Below are positions 24,934 through 33,840 of a stretch of DNA of 34,216 nt, one piece after another. Made by a program: the position numbers and the translations under genes. Position 1 is the first letter of the stretch; each line of letters begins with the position of its first letter. A model generated the notes under the pieces. That model was not told where the DNA came from. It was given only the letters and a program-made list of their open reading frames with translations, and made no database searches. Where the stretch lies: contig NZ_JAVHUW010000017.1 in assembly GCF_030954495.1 (NCBI RefSeq), forward strand, positions 1 through 34,216, written 5' to 3'. Source of the DNA: Candidatus Desulfosporosinus nitrosoreducens. Its GTDB lineage: Bacteria; Bacillota; Desulfitobacteriia; Desulfitobacteriales; Desulfitobacteriaceae.

Positions 24934-25096
24934 CGTCTTGATAAAGCCTGGCCGGCAGTCAAGTGGGAGTCTAGCCTGAGAGGTTACCGGAGGTGGTTTT
25001 TCCAGCCAGATGTGTGGTAGTGGGGGCGAGGGTGACTGCATAGGGGTGATAGTAGTAATAGCGGCGAATACTCGCTTGTAAGAAAGGACCGAATTG

Positions 25097-25975
25097 ATGA
25101 GTGACGTTATCTGTCTGAAACAATTAATTGGCGAAGAAGATTTCCAAAAGCTTAATGAACTTAAGACTATTTGTACTAAGCAAGAGAACATATTTTTGAA
25201 ATTGGAACTTGAATTTAAGCTTAATATAAGCCGGATGCAGAACCAAGAATCCTTTGCTTATGTCAATGAATTTTTTTATTATTCAGGAGAAACCCTTGTC
25301 GGATATTTAGGGATATTTAGTTCGGGAGGAGAAACGGGAGAGTTAACCGGAATGGTTCATCCTCTGTACAGAAGAAAGGGAATCTTTATAAGACTTTATG
25401 ACTTAGCGAAAGAAGAATGTAAAAGAAGAAAGATGCAGAAAGTTTTACTTGTATGTGATAGGAGGTCTTCTTCCGGCTTAGCCTTTATTGAAGCTACAGG
25501 AGCGGCTTATTCTTTTTCAGAATACGAAATGAAATTGGATAATAAGAAGTATGTATCGCAAAAGGAAAAAAACATAGTTTTGAGAAAAGCAGTAAATTCA
25601 GACGCCAACGAGATAGCAAGACAAAATTTTATCTGTTTTGGTGATAAAAGTGGAACGGAAATAATGCCGGAAGATGACGCAAAGAGTAATAGAATTACCT
25701 ATATGATTGAGACTGAATCCGGAGTAATTGGCAAGATTAGGGTTGAATTAAATGCTGACGAAGGCTTTATAGGTGGTTTTGGAATATTACCCGCATATCG
25801 AAATAAAGGCTATGGAAAACAGGCATTAAAATCTGCCGTGGACCTTCTTCTTAATGAAAATAATGCACATCATGTTGCCCTGGAGGTTGCTGCCCATAAT
25901 AAAAATGCTCTTAATTTATATAAGTCAAGCGGTTTTGTAGAAGAGTCCGTAACGGATTATTATGAGGCGCAATAA
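25097..25975 (+). CDS. Tandem GNAT-domain acetyltransferase
   Basis: A 292-aa protein with two GNAT domains. The first covers about residues 35-150 (GMVHPLYRRKGIFIRLYDLA, the acetyl-CoA loop), the second about 160-290 (FGILPAYRNKGYGKQALKSA, ALNLYKSSGFVEE). Substrate unknown. ATG 25097 is preferred; TTG 25094 is adjacent. It is flanked by the direct repeats at 24878 and 26035 and more AT-rich than the nitrogenase-like block. Confidence 0.85.
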   Translation: MSDVICLKQLIGEEDFQKLNELKTICTKQENIFLKLELEFKLNISRMQNQESFAYVNEFFYYSGETLVGYLGIFSSGGETGELTGMVHPLYRRKGIFIRLYDLAKEECKRRKMQKVLLVCDRRSSSGLAFIEATGAAYSFSEYEMKLDNKKYVSQKEKNIVLRKAVNSDANEIARQNFICFGDKSGTEIMPEDDAKSNRITYMIETESGVIGKIRVELNADEGFIGGFGILPAYRNKGYGKQALKSAVDLLLNENNAHHVALEVAAHNKNALNLYKSSGFVEESVTDYYEAQ

Positions 25976-26034
25976 ATAGCAGTGACTATATGGAGATAAT
26001 TTTCAATCTCCGGCAAATATATTCTGAAACACCC

Positions 26035-26089
26035 GATCCAATAATAAATTCCCCACGCTTTGCGCCTTGCTAGGTTCAAAAGAAATAAC
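26035..26089. repeat. ~55-bp imperfect direct repeat, right copy
   Basis: Second copy of the repeat at 24878. The gap 25976-26338 holds this repeat, the palindrome CGGACAACTGTCCG (26130-26143) and the long hairpin at 26155; no gene. Confidence 0.6.
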
Positions 26090-26154
26090 TGAGGGCTATC
26101 TAAAAATCCTGAGTTTATCAGTAACTGGGCGGACAACTGTCCGTTCAAGAAAAA

Positions 26155-26192
26155 GGGAGTGTCGAAATCTATTTAAGGATTTCGACACTCCC
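26155..26192. terminator. Perfect 15-bp hairpin, likely bidirectional terminator or element end
   Basis: GGGAGTGTCGAAATC (26155-26169) pairs perfectly with 26178-26192, 8-nt loop. A-rich before and ATTT after. It lies between the GNAT gene and the end of the convergent repeat-protein gene. Hairpins with this sequence style also occur near insertion-sequence ends. Confidence 0.7.
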
Positions 26193-26338
26193 ATTTGTGT
26201 TATGTCCATGTGCCATGTATTTGCTCATACCTGATAGTTCAGCCGGTATGGAACAATTAGTAAAGGGGCAGTTAAAGCTACCTTATTTTCGAAACTATAT
26301 CACCGTTTTCGTCATACGCGGTTAGCAGTTATTAGTTA

Positions 26339-27595
26339 TTAGTTGTCCTTACTTGCAGCTGTGGTGATTTTTACACCGAATCCGATATTGTCGGCCTTCA
26401 TATTAGGGCCTATGCCACTCATATTCAGCTGCCTCAGAGCCTCGGCCTGAGCTTGATCGACAATTCCTTGATCAAGCATCCGGCTAATTATGTCTTTGGG
26501 TATCGGTTGAGCATGGGCGGAAAGGAACGCCAGAATTTTGTCAGCCTGGTCTTGAGTAATGCCGCCTTCTGTTACCAAAGCAGTCAGGACCTTTTGCCAT
26601 TGCGATTCGGCCTGTTGATTAATAAGGTCGTTCAGTGAGTTTTTAACTGCCTGAGCCTGGATATCCGTAATTGTGCCTTCCTTAACCAGATTTTCCAGAG
26701 GATCGACTAGTAGGAACGCTGAAGCCTGACCAGAGGTGACATTAGGTGTGGGCTTCAATGACTCAATGTTTGGAGCCTGCTGAGTGGCGGAAAGTATGGC
26801 GTTGGCCTGATCCTGAGATAAGGTTCCGGCAGTTACCTGGCCGTTCAAGGCCTCTTGCATGATATCCTGTCCGCCGGGATTGATGTTGCCCAGAAGATTC
26901 TGCTCTCTCAAGTTGTCGGCTTGCGTTTGATTGATAATTCCTTGAGTGACCATTTGGCTGAGCGGGTCTTTCTGAGCTATTGGGGTATTAGCAGAAAGGA
27001 AAGTCAAGATTTGGTCCGCCTGGTTTTGCGTGATGGTTCCTTGGGTTACTAAGGGCTTCAGGTCGTCCTGCCAGGACTGCTCCATTTGTTGGCGGATGAT
27101 GTCACTCATGGTATTCTCAATAGCTTGAGCCTGAGCAGATGTTAGGGTACCATTGGTCACCAGGTCTCCCAGGGGGTCAATTTTGACAACCACAAGGTTT
27201 TGCGGGGAAGTAGTTGAAGTTACTGTCCCTTGAACAAGATCCGGAGTTTGACTGTCTGGGCTCGGCTTGGTAACGTTACTTATATTCTTGGGAATAGAGG
27301 CTAATACCGCATTTTCTTGCTCCTGAGTGATCGTTCCTCCACTGACCAGTTTGTCCAGTGCTTGCTTCATAATCGTTGGCCCGCCGGAAAGGATGCCGTT
27401 AACTTGGATTTTCTGGCCTGTGCTGACGGCGATAGTCCTTGTTTCAGAGGTCTTTGTGTTCAGCAGAACAGTACTTTGAGCTAAGCCGCTGTCCTTGTAA
27501 TTAGTATTGGCCAGAGCCAGGCCGGTCATAGAAATCAGCATGCCCCCTGCTAAGATTCCGGTACTGGCGAGTTTGATGGCAACTCCATGGTTCAT
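26339..27595 (-). CDS. Secreted protein with duplicated (L..LV..GTIT..QA..I) repeats
   Basis: A 418-aa exported protein. The N-terminus is a signal peptide (about residues 1-29, ending ALA-N), with no lipobox. The rest has about eight copies of a short helical motif such as LVTQGTITQNQADQILTFL, LVKEGTITDIQAQAVKNSL and LDQGIVDQAQAEALRQL. The motifs fall into two similar halves in the same order, so an ancient internal duplication built the protein. No enzyme motif was seen and the function is unknown. SD AGGAGA before ATG 27595. Divergent from the response regulator, with two triple-site arrays between, so it is a likely target. Confidence 0.82.
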   Translation of the reverse strand: MNHGVAIKLASTGILAGGMLISMTGLALANTNYKDSGLAQSTVLLNTKTSETRTIAVSTGQKIQVNGILSGGPTIMKQALDKLVSGGTITQEQENAVLASIPKNISNVTKPSPDSQTPDLVQGTVTSTTSPQNLVVVKIDPLGDLVTNGTLTSAQAQAIENTMSDIIRQQMEQSWQDDLKPLVTQGTITQNQADQILTFLSANTPIAQKDPLSQMVTQGIINQTQADNLREQNLLGNINPGGQDIMQEALNGQVTAGTLSQDQANAILSATQQAPNIESLKPTPNVTSGQASAFLLVDPLENLVKEGTITDIQAQAVKNSLNDLINQQAESQWQKVLTALVTEGGITQDQADKILAFLSAHAQPIPKDIISRMLDQGIVDQAQAEALRQLNMSGIGPNMKADNIGFGVKITTAASKDN

Positions 27596-27665
27596 GTGAA
27601 AATCTCCTTTCGCTTTCCTGAAATATTAATAACCTTAACGGCAATATTACTTTACTGTTCCAGTG

Positions 27666-27773
27666 TGACCGCTGCGTGAACGTCAGTTGAAGGTTTGGTT
27701 TATTTTTCGCCTCTGCTTGCAATCTTTTGCCGGTCTATTGTGACCAGCGTGTGAACATCATGTGAAAGTTTGG
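27666..27773. promoter_or_regulatory. Two triple 11-bp-phased direct-repeat arrays (candidate OmpR-type sites)
   Basis: Half-sites TGAC, TGAA, TGAA start at 27666, 27677 and 27688, and again at 27741, 27752 and 27763, exactly 11 bp apart in each set. The sets end in the same GTTTGG and lie 75 bp apart, about seven helical turns. This matches tandem binding of OmpR/PhoB-family dimers. It lies in the divergent region between the secreted repeat protein and the response regulator gene. A small hairpin GCCTTC/GAAGGC is at 27844-27870. Confidence 0.75.
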
Positions 27774-27976
27774 TGTTAACAAATGGCGTCTGAAATGCCA
27801 AACCCTGATCCTGTGCGGGATTAGATGAAAGAGAGCAGAAATATGCCTTCTCCAAGTTACTTGAAGAAGGCAAGGTGTTATGGTATATAGAAAAAGCAGC
27901 GGCGGCATACGTCAAGACCGGGGGAACAAGGGCAAGAACTTCGGAAAAGGCTGCTTAACCGTAAGGGGAGTGAGGT

Positions 27977-28651
27977 ATGACGAAAAAGGTTTTAATTGCT
28001 GACGATGAAGCGCGCATGAGGAAGTTGGTCGGGGACTTTCTCAGAAAAGAAGGCTACGATATTATTGAGGCGAAAGATGGGAAGGAAGCTCTGGATGCCT
28101 TTCAGGAGAATGAAGACACTGACTTAATCATATTGGACGTGATGATGCCCAGGATTGATGGGTGGATAGCCTGTAAAGAAATCAGAAAGACTTCCCGGGT
28201 CCCTATCATTATGCTGACTGCAAGGGCCGAAGAAGCCGATGAATTGTTCGGTTTCGACCTTGGGGTGGATGAGTATGTAACCAAGCCTTTTAGTCCGAGA
28301 ATTCTGGTGGCCAGGATTCAGTCTTTACTAAGGCGTACATACCGCCAAGAGGAGGACGAGATTGCTTTTAACGGGCTTAGTATTGATACAGCCGGCTACA
28401 ATGTATATCTTGACGGAAATTCTATTGATCTAAGCCCGAAAGAATATGAGCTGCTGCTTTATTTAGCCAGGAATGAAGGCCGGGTATTGAGCAGGAATCA
28501 AATTCTTAATACAGTTTGGGATTATAACTATTTTGGGGATGCCAGGACAGTAGATACTCACATTAAGAAGCTTAGAATTAAGCTGGGAGATAGAAGCGAA
28601 CTGATACAAACCGTCAGAGGGGTTGGGTATAAATTTGAAGCTTCCGATTAA
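27977..28651 (+). CDS. OmpR/PhoB-family response regulator
   Basis: A 224-aa two-component response regulator. The receiver domain (1-120) has the acidic pair DDE (9-11), phospho-acceptor D54 (LIILDVMMP) and the conserved Lys in VTKPFSPR. The C-terminal winged helix (about 130-224) ends VRGVGYKFE. SD GGGGAG before ATG 27977. Coupled to the kinase gene that follows. The 11-bp-phased arrays upstream suggest autoregulation and control of the divergent secreted protein. Confidence 0.95.
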   Translation: MTKKVLIADDEARMRKLVGDFLRKEGYDIIEAKDGKEALDAFQENEDTDLIILDVMMPRIDGWIACKEIRKTSRVPIIMLTARAEEADELFGFDLGVDEYVTKPFSPRILVARIQSLLRRTYRQEEDEIAFNGLSIDTAGYNVYLDGNSIDLSPKEYELLLYLARNEGRVLSRNQILNTVWDYNYFGDARTVDTHIKKLRIKLGDRSELIQTVRGVGYKFEASD

Positions 28652-28652
28652 G

Positions 28653-30341
28653 ATGTCTATCCGTTTCAGGTTATTTGCAGCGATCACGGCTCTGGTCATT
28701 CTTTTTGTTTCTGTGGCGTGGTTCTTAAACACAAAATATCTTGGGTCTTACTATATCTCTGAACGAAAAAAAAGCTTGCTTATGACGGGAGAACATATTG
28801 TTCAAATCTACAACGGTGATCCCGGCGCAATCTCTTTACAATTGACAAACCTCGAACGTACGAGCGGTTTGGCTGTGATGATTCTGGATGGGAACTATAC
28901 TTTGAAATATGATTCAGAACTGACAGTTGCCAACAATGGCGGGCAGACATTACGGGTGATGCCGGCGCCTGAAATAGTGCCCGGGTCTGTGCTGATGCCG
29001 GCACCTGTCAATGGAGGGAACATAGGCAAGGCAACCCCGGACGGAGCGGCAAAAGGCGGAGCATCTCTAAGCACAGCAGCTAACGCAGGTGCTGTTATAG
29101 TAAAGAAAAATGTTGATGGACAAAATGTTATTTCGATTGGAGTTGTCTCCTTGAGGTTGACAACGGGGCCGCAATTATCCTTGCTTCAGGATAATCTTTC
29201 GGCAATCAGTGAGGGACAGCCGGTTTTTGCTGTGACTCAGGACCCGGATTTGAGGGAGAATGTTTTAAACTTAGCCATGCGGCTGAGCAACGGCGACTTT
29301 CTTTTGATGGATATTCCCATAGCGGTTATTCAGGACAGTGTGGCCATTGCCAACCGCTTTTTCCTGTATACCGGGCTTTTGACGATCTTGATAGGCAGCC
29401 TCGCGGCGTTTATGTTTTCAGTCAGGTTTACAAAACCGATTCTGGAATTAAGCAATATTGCCCGAAAAATGTCGGGGCTGGATTTTACTGTCAAGTATAA
29501 GGTGAGCCAAAATGATGAGTTGGGGGAGCTCGGAAGGAGTATTAATCTGCTCTCAGACCAATTAGACCAATCGATTTCCCAGCTCAAGGCAAACAACCGG
29601 CAACTACTCCTCGATATTGAGCGCGAGCATAAGCTTGAGGAGACGAGGAAAGAGTTTATATCCAGTGTCTCCCATGAGTTGAAGACTCCCATCGCCCTAA
29701 TACAGGGCTATGCAGAGGGCTTGCAGGACAATGTCGTTGAAGACGAGGAAAATAAAAACTATTACTGTGGCGTGATCATCGATGAAGCCGACAGAATGGA
29801 CAAGTTGGTTAAGGATCTCTTGTCGTTATTCCAACTGGAGAGCGGGTATTTTCGTTTGGAAAAAAGCGTATTTGATATCACTTCGCTTATCGACCGGGTT
29901 CTTGGCAAATGTGCGCCGATTTTTAAGTCCCAGTCCATTCATCTCCAGGTGGAGAAAGATGACAATGCTTTCGTGGAGGGTGATCCTGCCAGGATTGAAC
30001 AGGTAGTGTTCAACTATATCAACAATGCCCTAAATCATTTGGATGAGCGCGGCCTCCTGAAAATTAGCCAACAGTCTATCGGAAACAAAGTCCGGGTAGC
30101 GGTGTTTAATAGCGGTGAAACTATTCCAACGGAATCCATGGAAGAGATCTGGCGGAGTTTTTATAAGATAGACAAAGCCAGAACCAGAGCTCAGGGAGGG
30201 AGCGGTTTGGGATTGTCTATTGTCAGGGCTATCCAGGAACTTCATGGCAATGATTATGGGGTTATTAATCTGGAGGATGGAGTTATGTTTTGGTTCGAAA
30301 CGGATGCGGCCGATCCCAGGGAAGAAGTTTCTTCTTTTTGA
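28653..30341 (+). CDS. Membrane sensor histidine kinase
   Basis: A 562-aa kinase. TM1 is about residues 7-26, an extracytoplasmic sensor with an Ala/Gly-rich insert (about 27-225), TM2 about 233-255, HAMP about 258-310, HisKA with phospho-acceptor in SSVSHELKTPIALIQGY, and HATPase with N-box NYINNALNHL and G-box GGSGLGLSI. It phosphorylates the regulator encoded 1 bp upstream. ATG 28653 is used; TTG 28635 inside the regulator gene, better spaced from AGAGGGG, is possible. The extracytoplasmic signal is unknown. Confidence 0.93.
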   Translation: MSIRFRLFAAITALVILFVSVAWFLNTKYLGSYYISERKKSLLMTGEHIVQIYNGDPGAISLQLTNLERTSGLAVMILDGNYTLKYDSELTVANNGGQTLRVMPAPEIVPGSVLMPAPVNGGNIGKATPDGAAKGGASLSTAANAGAVIVKKNVDGQNVISIGVVSLRLTTGPQLSLLQDNLSAISEGQPVFAVTQDPDLRENVLNLAMRLSNGDFLLMDIPIAVIQDSVAIANRFFLYTGLLTILIGSLAAFMFSVRFTKPILELSNIARKMSGLDFTVKYKVSQNDELGELGRSINLLSDQLDQSISQLKANNRQLLLDIEREHKLEETRKEFISSVSHELKTPIALIQGYAEGLQDNVVEDEENKNYYCGVIIDEADRMDKLVKDLLSLFQLESGYFRLEKSVFDITSLIDRVLGKCAPIFKSQSIHLQVEKDDNAFVEGDPARIEQVVFNYINNALNHLDERGLLKISQQSIGNKVRVAVFNSGETIPTESMEEIWRSFYKIDKARTRAQGGSGLGLSIVRAIQELHGNDYGVINLEDGVMFWFETDAADPREEVSSF

Positions 30342-30522
30342 CCGCAGATAAGGAAATATACGGAAGAATTGTCCATAAAGTGTGTCGAATGAATGTTTAG
30401 CAGATAAAGTTTTTGGGCCTTGAGCATCTAACCTTATGGATCGTTCGCTTATGCTCTTAAGTTACCAATCCGAAAATGTATGGAAGCTATTATCTTGAGG
30501 AAATGTTCATTCGGAACATTTG

Positions 30523-31524
30523 CTAATTCAGCGGAAATTTATCCGGATAGGTTGCGATTTCGGAAAAAAGTGCCGCCTGATAAATACCGCCATAGGAAAA
30601 ATCACTTAAATTACTTTCGTTAAAACTCTCTGTCTTAGAACTATTGGAGCCTGCATAAGCCAATTCCGGAGTAACGGTGTTATTTCTATATTCAAGGGTT
30701 AGATTTTCGAAATCTCCGTTGTTTTGATCGCCGGAATGATAGTTAAGGTTTATAAGATTGTTTGCCCGGTAATAAATTTCGTCGATAATATGGCCGGATT
30801 CAGTAATTGCTTCGATTATGGCCTGTGCGCCTTTCACGTTTAGCAATTGTTGCTGCGTGATTTTCAGTCCGCCATATTCTTTCAGACCCTCAGGTGTCCA
30901 ATAAAGATAATAATGTTTGTATGTATGTCCTGCTCCTATCCCATCTGTAAAATTCAGATCAAAACTATCGCCTATCGTTGTAAATTGACCGTTGCCGAGA
31001 TAAGAAAGGTTCATGCCCGTATAGGGCAATTCAACAGGTTTTTCATCGTTTATATACCAGGCGTATGATAAGGAACTGCTGCCACCTGAACTACTTTCGT
31101 ATTTAAATACTTTAGTGTCATCGACTGACCAAAGATAGGGAGAGTTAAACTGGTTGTCTGCTGATAGTGCAATACCGCTTTGCAATTTCTGAGCGCCGGA
31201 GGCGATTATATACCAAACATCCCCTTGGTTTACTATTGCAAATGCGGCGTTTTGCTTGTTGCCAAGAGCAACAAGCTGAAAAAATACAATTTGCTGCTTA
31301 GTGTATTTGGCGAGGATAGACTTTAACTGTGCAGGCGAGCTTAGACTGCTTAAGATAATCGGGGTTGCTGATGCCGTGGATGCCGTGGATTCAGAAAAAG
31401 CCGCCTTGCTTGTTGTGCCCGGGGCAAACGGCGCTTTCTCAATTTGTTGAGGCGTACCCCCCTTAGCACACCCCGCTAAGAGCAAACAAAAAGTAATAAT
31501 TGATACTAATATCTTCTTATTCAT
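30523..31524 (-). CDS. Lipoprotein of unknown function
   Basis: A 333-aa predicted lipoprotein. The signal peptide MNKKILVSIITFCLLLAGC ends in lipobox LLAGC, followed by a Ser/Thr/Ala-rich linker of about 35 residues. The body has no motif I recognise; a region with NLINLNYHSGDQNNGDF is partly duplicated as a decayed fragment at 33631. SD GGAGA upstream of ATG 31524. Located between the kinase (convergent) and the MFS gene. Confidence 0.78.
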   Translation of the reverse strand: MNKKILVSIITFCLLLAGCAKGGTPQQIEKAPFAPGTTSKAAFSESTASTASATPIILSSLSSPAQLKSILAKYTKQQIVFFQLVALGNKQNAAFAIVNQGDVWYIIASGAQKLQSGIALSADNQFNSPYLWSVDDTKVFKYESSSGGSSSLSYAWYINDEKPVELPYTGMNLSYLGNGQFTTIGDSFDLNFTDGIGAGHTYKHYYLYWTPEGLKEYGGLKITQQQLLNVKGAQAIIEAITESGHIIDEIYYRANNLINLNYHSGDQNNGDFENLTLEYRNNTVTPELAYAGSNSSKTESFNESNLSDFSYGGIYQAALFSEIATYPDKFPLN

Positions 31525-31699
31525 TTTGATCTCCGCCTTTACCGAAGCTCATTCCCAAAATAAGGATGGAAAAAATTTGAGAAATGTTAGAAAAGGGATT
31601 GGTTTACTTATGGTGCTGATTTTGGATTGGGTAATGATTTAAGGGGTGAATTCCTCCGGCCTGCCTGACGGCGAAAAGACCGAATAGTAAAGAACGCTG

Positions 31700-33160
31700 T
31701 TAATGGAATGAAACATAATCATTTGCGGAAACCTTATTGATCCGGGAGCCATTGTAAATAAACAGGCAAACTAAGGTGGCCACTATTCCCAAGGCCGTCA
31801 TTCCTTCGAAACCCAGGTGAAACGAAAGAATGCGGGCACTCAGAATGGTATGGTGGATAAGATGAAAACTATTAAATTTACCGTCATAAAGAGTGCCTGC
31901 GATAGCCACTCCCATACTCATGCCCAGGGAGCGGGACATGTTTAGAATTCCCCCGGCCACCCCGATATGTTCGGGCGGAGCACTTCCCATAACCGTGTTG
32001 TTATTGGGAGGAGTGAAGATTCCCATGCCTGCCCCTATCAGAATCAATCCCAAAAGATCAGTATAAATAGCGGTTTTGCTTGATAAGAAAACCAGCACCA
32101 GGGCTCCGAGGGATGCCATAATCATTCCGCAAACGGTCAAAACCTTGGGGCCTATCCGGTCATCAAGCGCTCCGGAAAGGGGAGACATAATAAACATAGC
32201 CAGGGAAACCACGGTTAAAATTAACCCAATATAGTATGTGGGAAGTTGCATGACCCAGTTTAAATAAAAGGGCATCAAAAAGATTACACCGAACATTAGC
32301 GAATAAGAAAGCATTCCGGAGATATTTCCGCCGTCAAAAGCCTTGATTTTCAGCAGATTCAAATCTATCATCGGATTCCGGCATTTCTTTTCCCGCAGGA
32401 CAAACAAAAGCAAGAAGGAGATTACAGCAATAAATTCGCAGATAATCATGGGTGACAACCAGCCGAGTACATAACCATCTTTAAATATCAGAACCAATAG
32501 AATCAAAGCAGGTGTAAAAAGAATTGCTCCTAAATAATCAAACGATGAAGAATGCGGGTTCGGCTTATCTTGTGGCAGGATAAAGGCGGCAATCATTGTC
32601 CCGATAAGTGCTATAGGAAGATTGACATAAAAGATCAAACGCCAGCTAAAATTGGCTAACAGGATTCCTCCGACTGTTGGTCCGATAGAAAGTCCAATCG
32701 CCTGAGCAGATCCCTGAATGCCAATCGCCTTTCCCCGGCTGGCTTCCGGAACCGAAGCCGTAATAATGGCCACGGAGTTCGCTTGCAGCATTGCCGCCCC
32801 GAGGGCTTGCAAAACTCTGGAAGCGACGAGAAAAGATAATGTCGGCGCTATGCCGCATAATCCTGAACCTAAGCCGAAAACAGCAAACCCAATGGCATAA
32901 AAAAGTTTCCTGCCCAGTCTGTCCGATAAACTGCCTAACAAAGTTAAAAGAGAGGTTAAAGTCAAAAGATAGGCAATAGAAACCCATTCGATACTGTCCA
33001 TGCCGACGGAAAAATTTTGGCTTAAAGTGGGCATAGAGACGTTAATGATGCTGGCGTCCAAGGCGGCCATAAAAGCGCCTATGCATACGGTGCCGACAAC
33101 ATACCAATGATAGCCCCTTCTTTTATTCAATGGTAGATTTGCTGAAAGATTCTTATTCAT
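31700..33160 (-). CDS. MFS exporter, DHA2 (14-TM) family
   Basis: A 486-aa proton-driven exporter of the EmrB/QacA type. Motif D1-like LDASIINVSMPTLS lies in TM1, motif A GSLSDRLGRKLFY in the first cytoplasmic loop, and motif C-like AIGLSIGPTVGGILL in TM5; about 14 hydrophobic helices fit the length. Probably removes a toxic or drug-like compound. SD GGGAG before ATG. A palindrome overlapping the promoter suggests a TetR-type repressor encoded elsewhere. Confidence 0.9.
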   Translation of the reverse strand: MNKNLSANLPLNKRRGYHWYVVGTVCIGAFMAALDASIINVSMPTLSQNFSVGMDSIEWVSIAYLLTLTSLLTLLGSLSDRLGRKLFYAIGFAVFGLGSGLCGIAPTLSFLVASRVLQALGAAMLQANSVAIITASVPEASRGKAIGIQGSAQAIGLSIGPTVGGILLANFSWRLIFYVNLPIALIGTMIAAFILPQDKPNPHSSSFDYLGAILFTPALILLVLIFKDGYVLGWLSPMIICEFIAVISFLLLFVLREKKCRNPMIDLNLLKIKAFDGGNISGMLSYSLMFGVIFLMPFYLNWVMQLPTYYIGLILTVVSLAMFIMSPLSGALDDRIGPKVLTVCGMIMASLGALVLVFLSSKTAIYTDLLGLILIGAGMGIFTPPNNNTVMGSAPPEHIGVAGGILNMSRSLGMSMGVAIAGTLYDGKFNSFHLIHHTILSARILSFHLGFEGMTALGIVATLVCLFIYNGSRINKVSANDYVSFH

Positions 33161-33282
33161 TATGAATCACTCCCTAACAGAGCATTTATCTTGTTTTTCA
33201 GGTTCAGCAGTCCATAGGCAAACGCACGCCGGAAAGCCTCCTGAGAAGTTAGCAATTCTTTTCGCTTGATTTAAGATTAATC

Positions 33283-33322
33283 AATGACTGTCATTATAGA
33301 TGTGACACCCATCACGTTTTAA
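33283..33322 (-). promoter_or_regulatory. Promoter with palindromic operators for the MFS gene
   Basis: On the minus strand TATAAT (33298-33293) lies 18 bp after TTAAAA (33322-33317). The palindrome AATGACTGTCATT (33283-33295) overlaps the -10 box, and GTGA-N6-TCAC (33302-33315) fills the spacer. Either could bind a repressor; no TetR/MarR gene is in the window. Confidence 0.6.
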
Positions 33323-33444
33323 AAAGTATTTGGATAATGAAATTATTATCATAATAATATATTTTTAAAGTATCCACAAGGCAGAATCTCTGCACCACTG
33401 CTGAATTCGCAAATAACAAAAAATACCCTTTTTCTCTTTAGGCA

Positions 33445-33488
33445 GGCATGTCCCAGATTCGAATGCGCATTCGAATCTGGGACATGCC
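33445..33488. repeat. 44-bp perfect palindrome
   Basis: Bases 33445-33466 are followed directly by their exact reverse complement (33467-33488), centre GCATTCGAATGC-like. T-rich sequence lies on both sides, so it could work as a bidirectional terminator, but its length and perfection are unusual. It sits in a 530-bp gap with no gene on either strand. Confidence 0.9.
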
Positions 33489-33630
33489 CTTTAATTTTAC
33501 CCTTGAATAATTCTTTTGCTCAAAGAATCTAAGGTGTAGGGCGTTTTTGCGCGGAATATGAGTCTGCCTGTTCTAGAATTATTTAAGCCTGACTAAAGCA
33601 ATTTAGTATATCGATATGGCGTTACATAGT

Positions 33631-33668
33631 CAAAATCTCCGTCGATTTATCGCCGGAATGATAAATTA
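33631..33668 (-). pseudogene. Decayed fragment similar to the lipoprotein gene
   Basis: The stretch with AAATCTCCGT and ATCGCCGGAATGATA matches 30708-30744 inside the lipoprotein gene, in the same orientation. The minus-strand translation keeps IYHSGDKSTEILT against NYHSGDQNNGDFENLT. No gene body is left. Confidence 0.55.
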
Positions 33669-33693
33669 ATCTTTTGTTGCTTATAAAAAGCGC

Positions 33694-33724
33694 TTGACCT
33701 AGTGTTAACTCTAAATGATAAACT
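33694..33724 (+). promoter_or_regulatory. MerR-type promoter of the aldo/keto reductase
   Basis: TTGACC (33694-33699) and TAAACT (33719-33724), spacer 19 bp, with the imperfect dyad CCTAGTGTTAACTCTAAA. It is nearly the same as the merR promoter at 877. It lies 117 bp before ATG 33841. Confidence 0.75.
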
Positions 33725-33840
33725 ATGAGACAGGGGTGGTTTCCGTTGCTGAATATCATGTCTTGCCCCTTGTGTTGTTGGGAATAAGAGGAATGAAACA
33801 TCTGTAAAATAGAAGACATTAGAAAAGGAGAAAACTAAAA

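Noticed and set aside
26155..26192. Insertion-sequence terminus
   Set aside because: The hairpin style recalls IS ends, but no transposase fragment or matching inverted end is nearby, so it is kept as a terminator.
33728..33809. Short leader ORF (about 23 codons) before the aldo/keto reductase
   Set aside because: No convincing ribosome binding site and no regulatory codon run; too little to support it.
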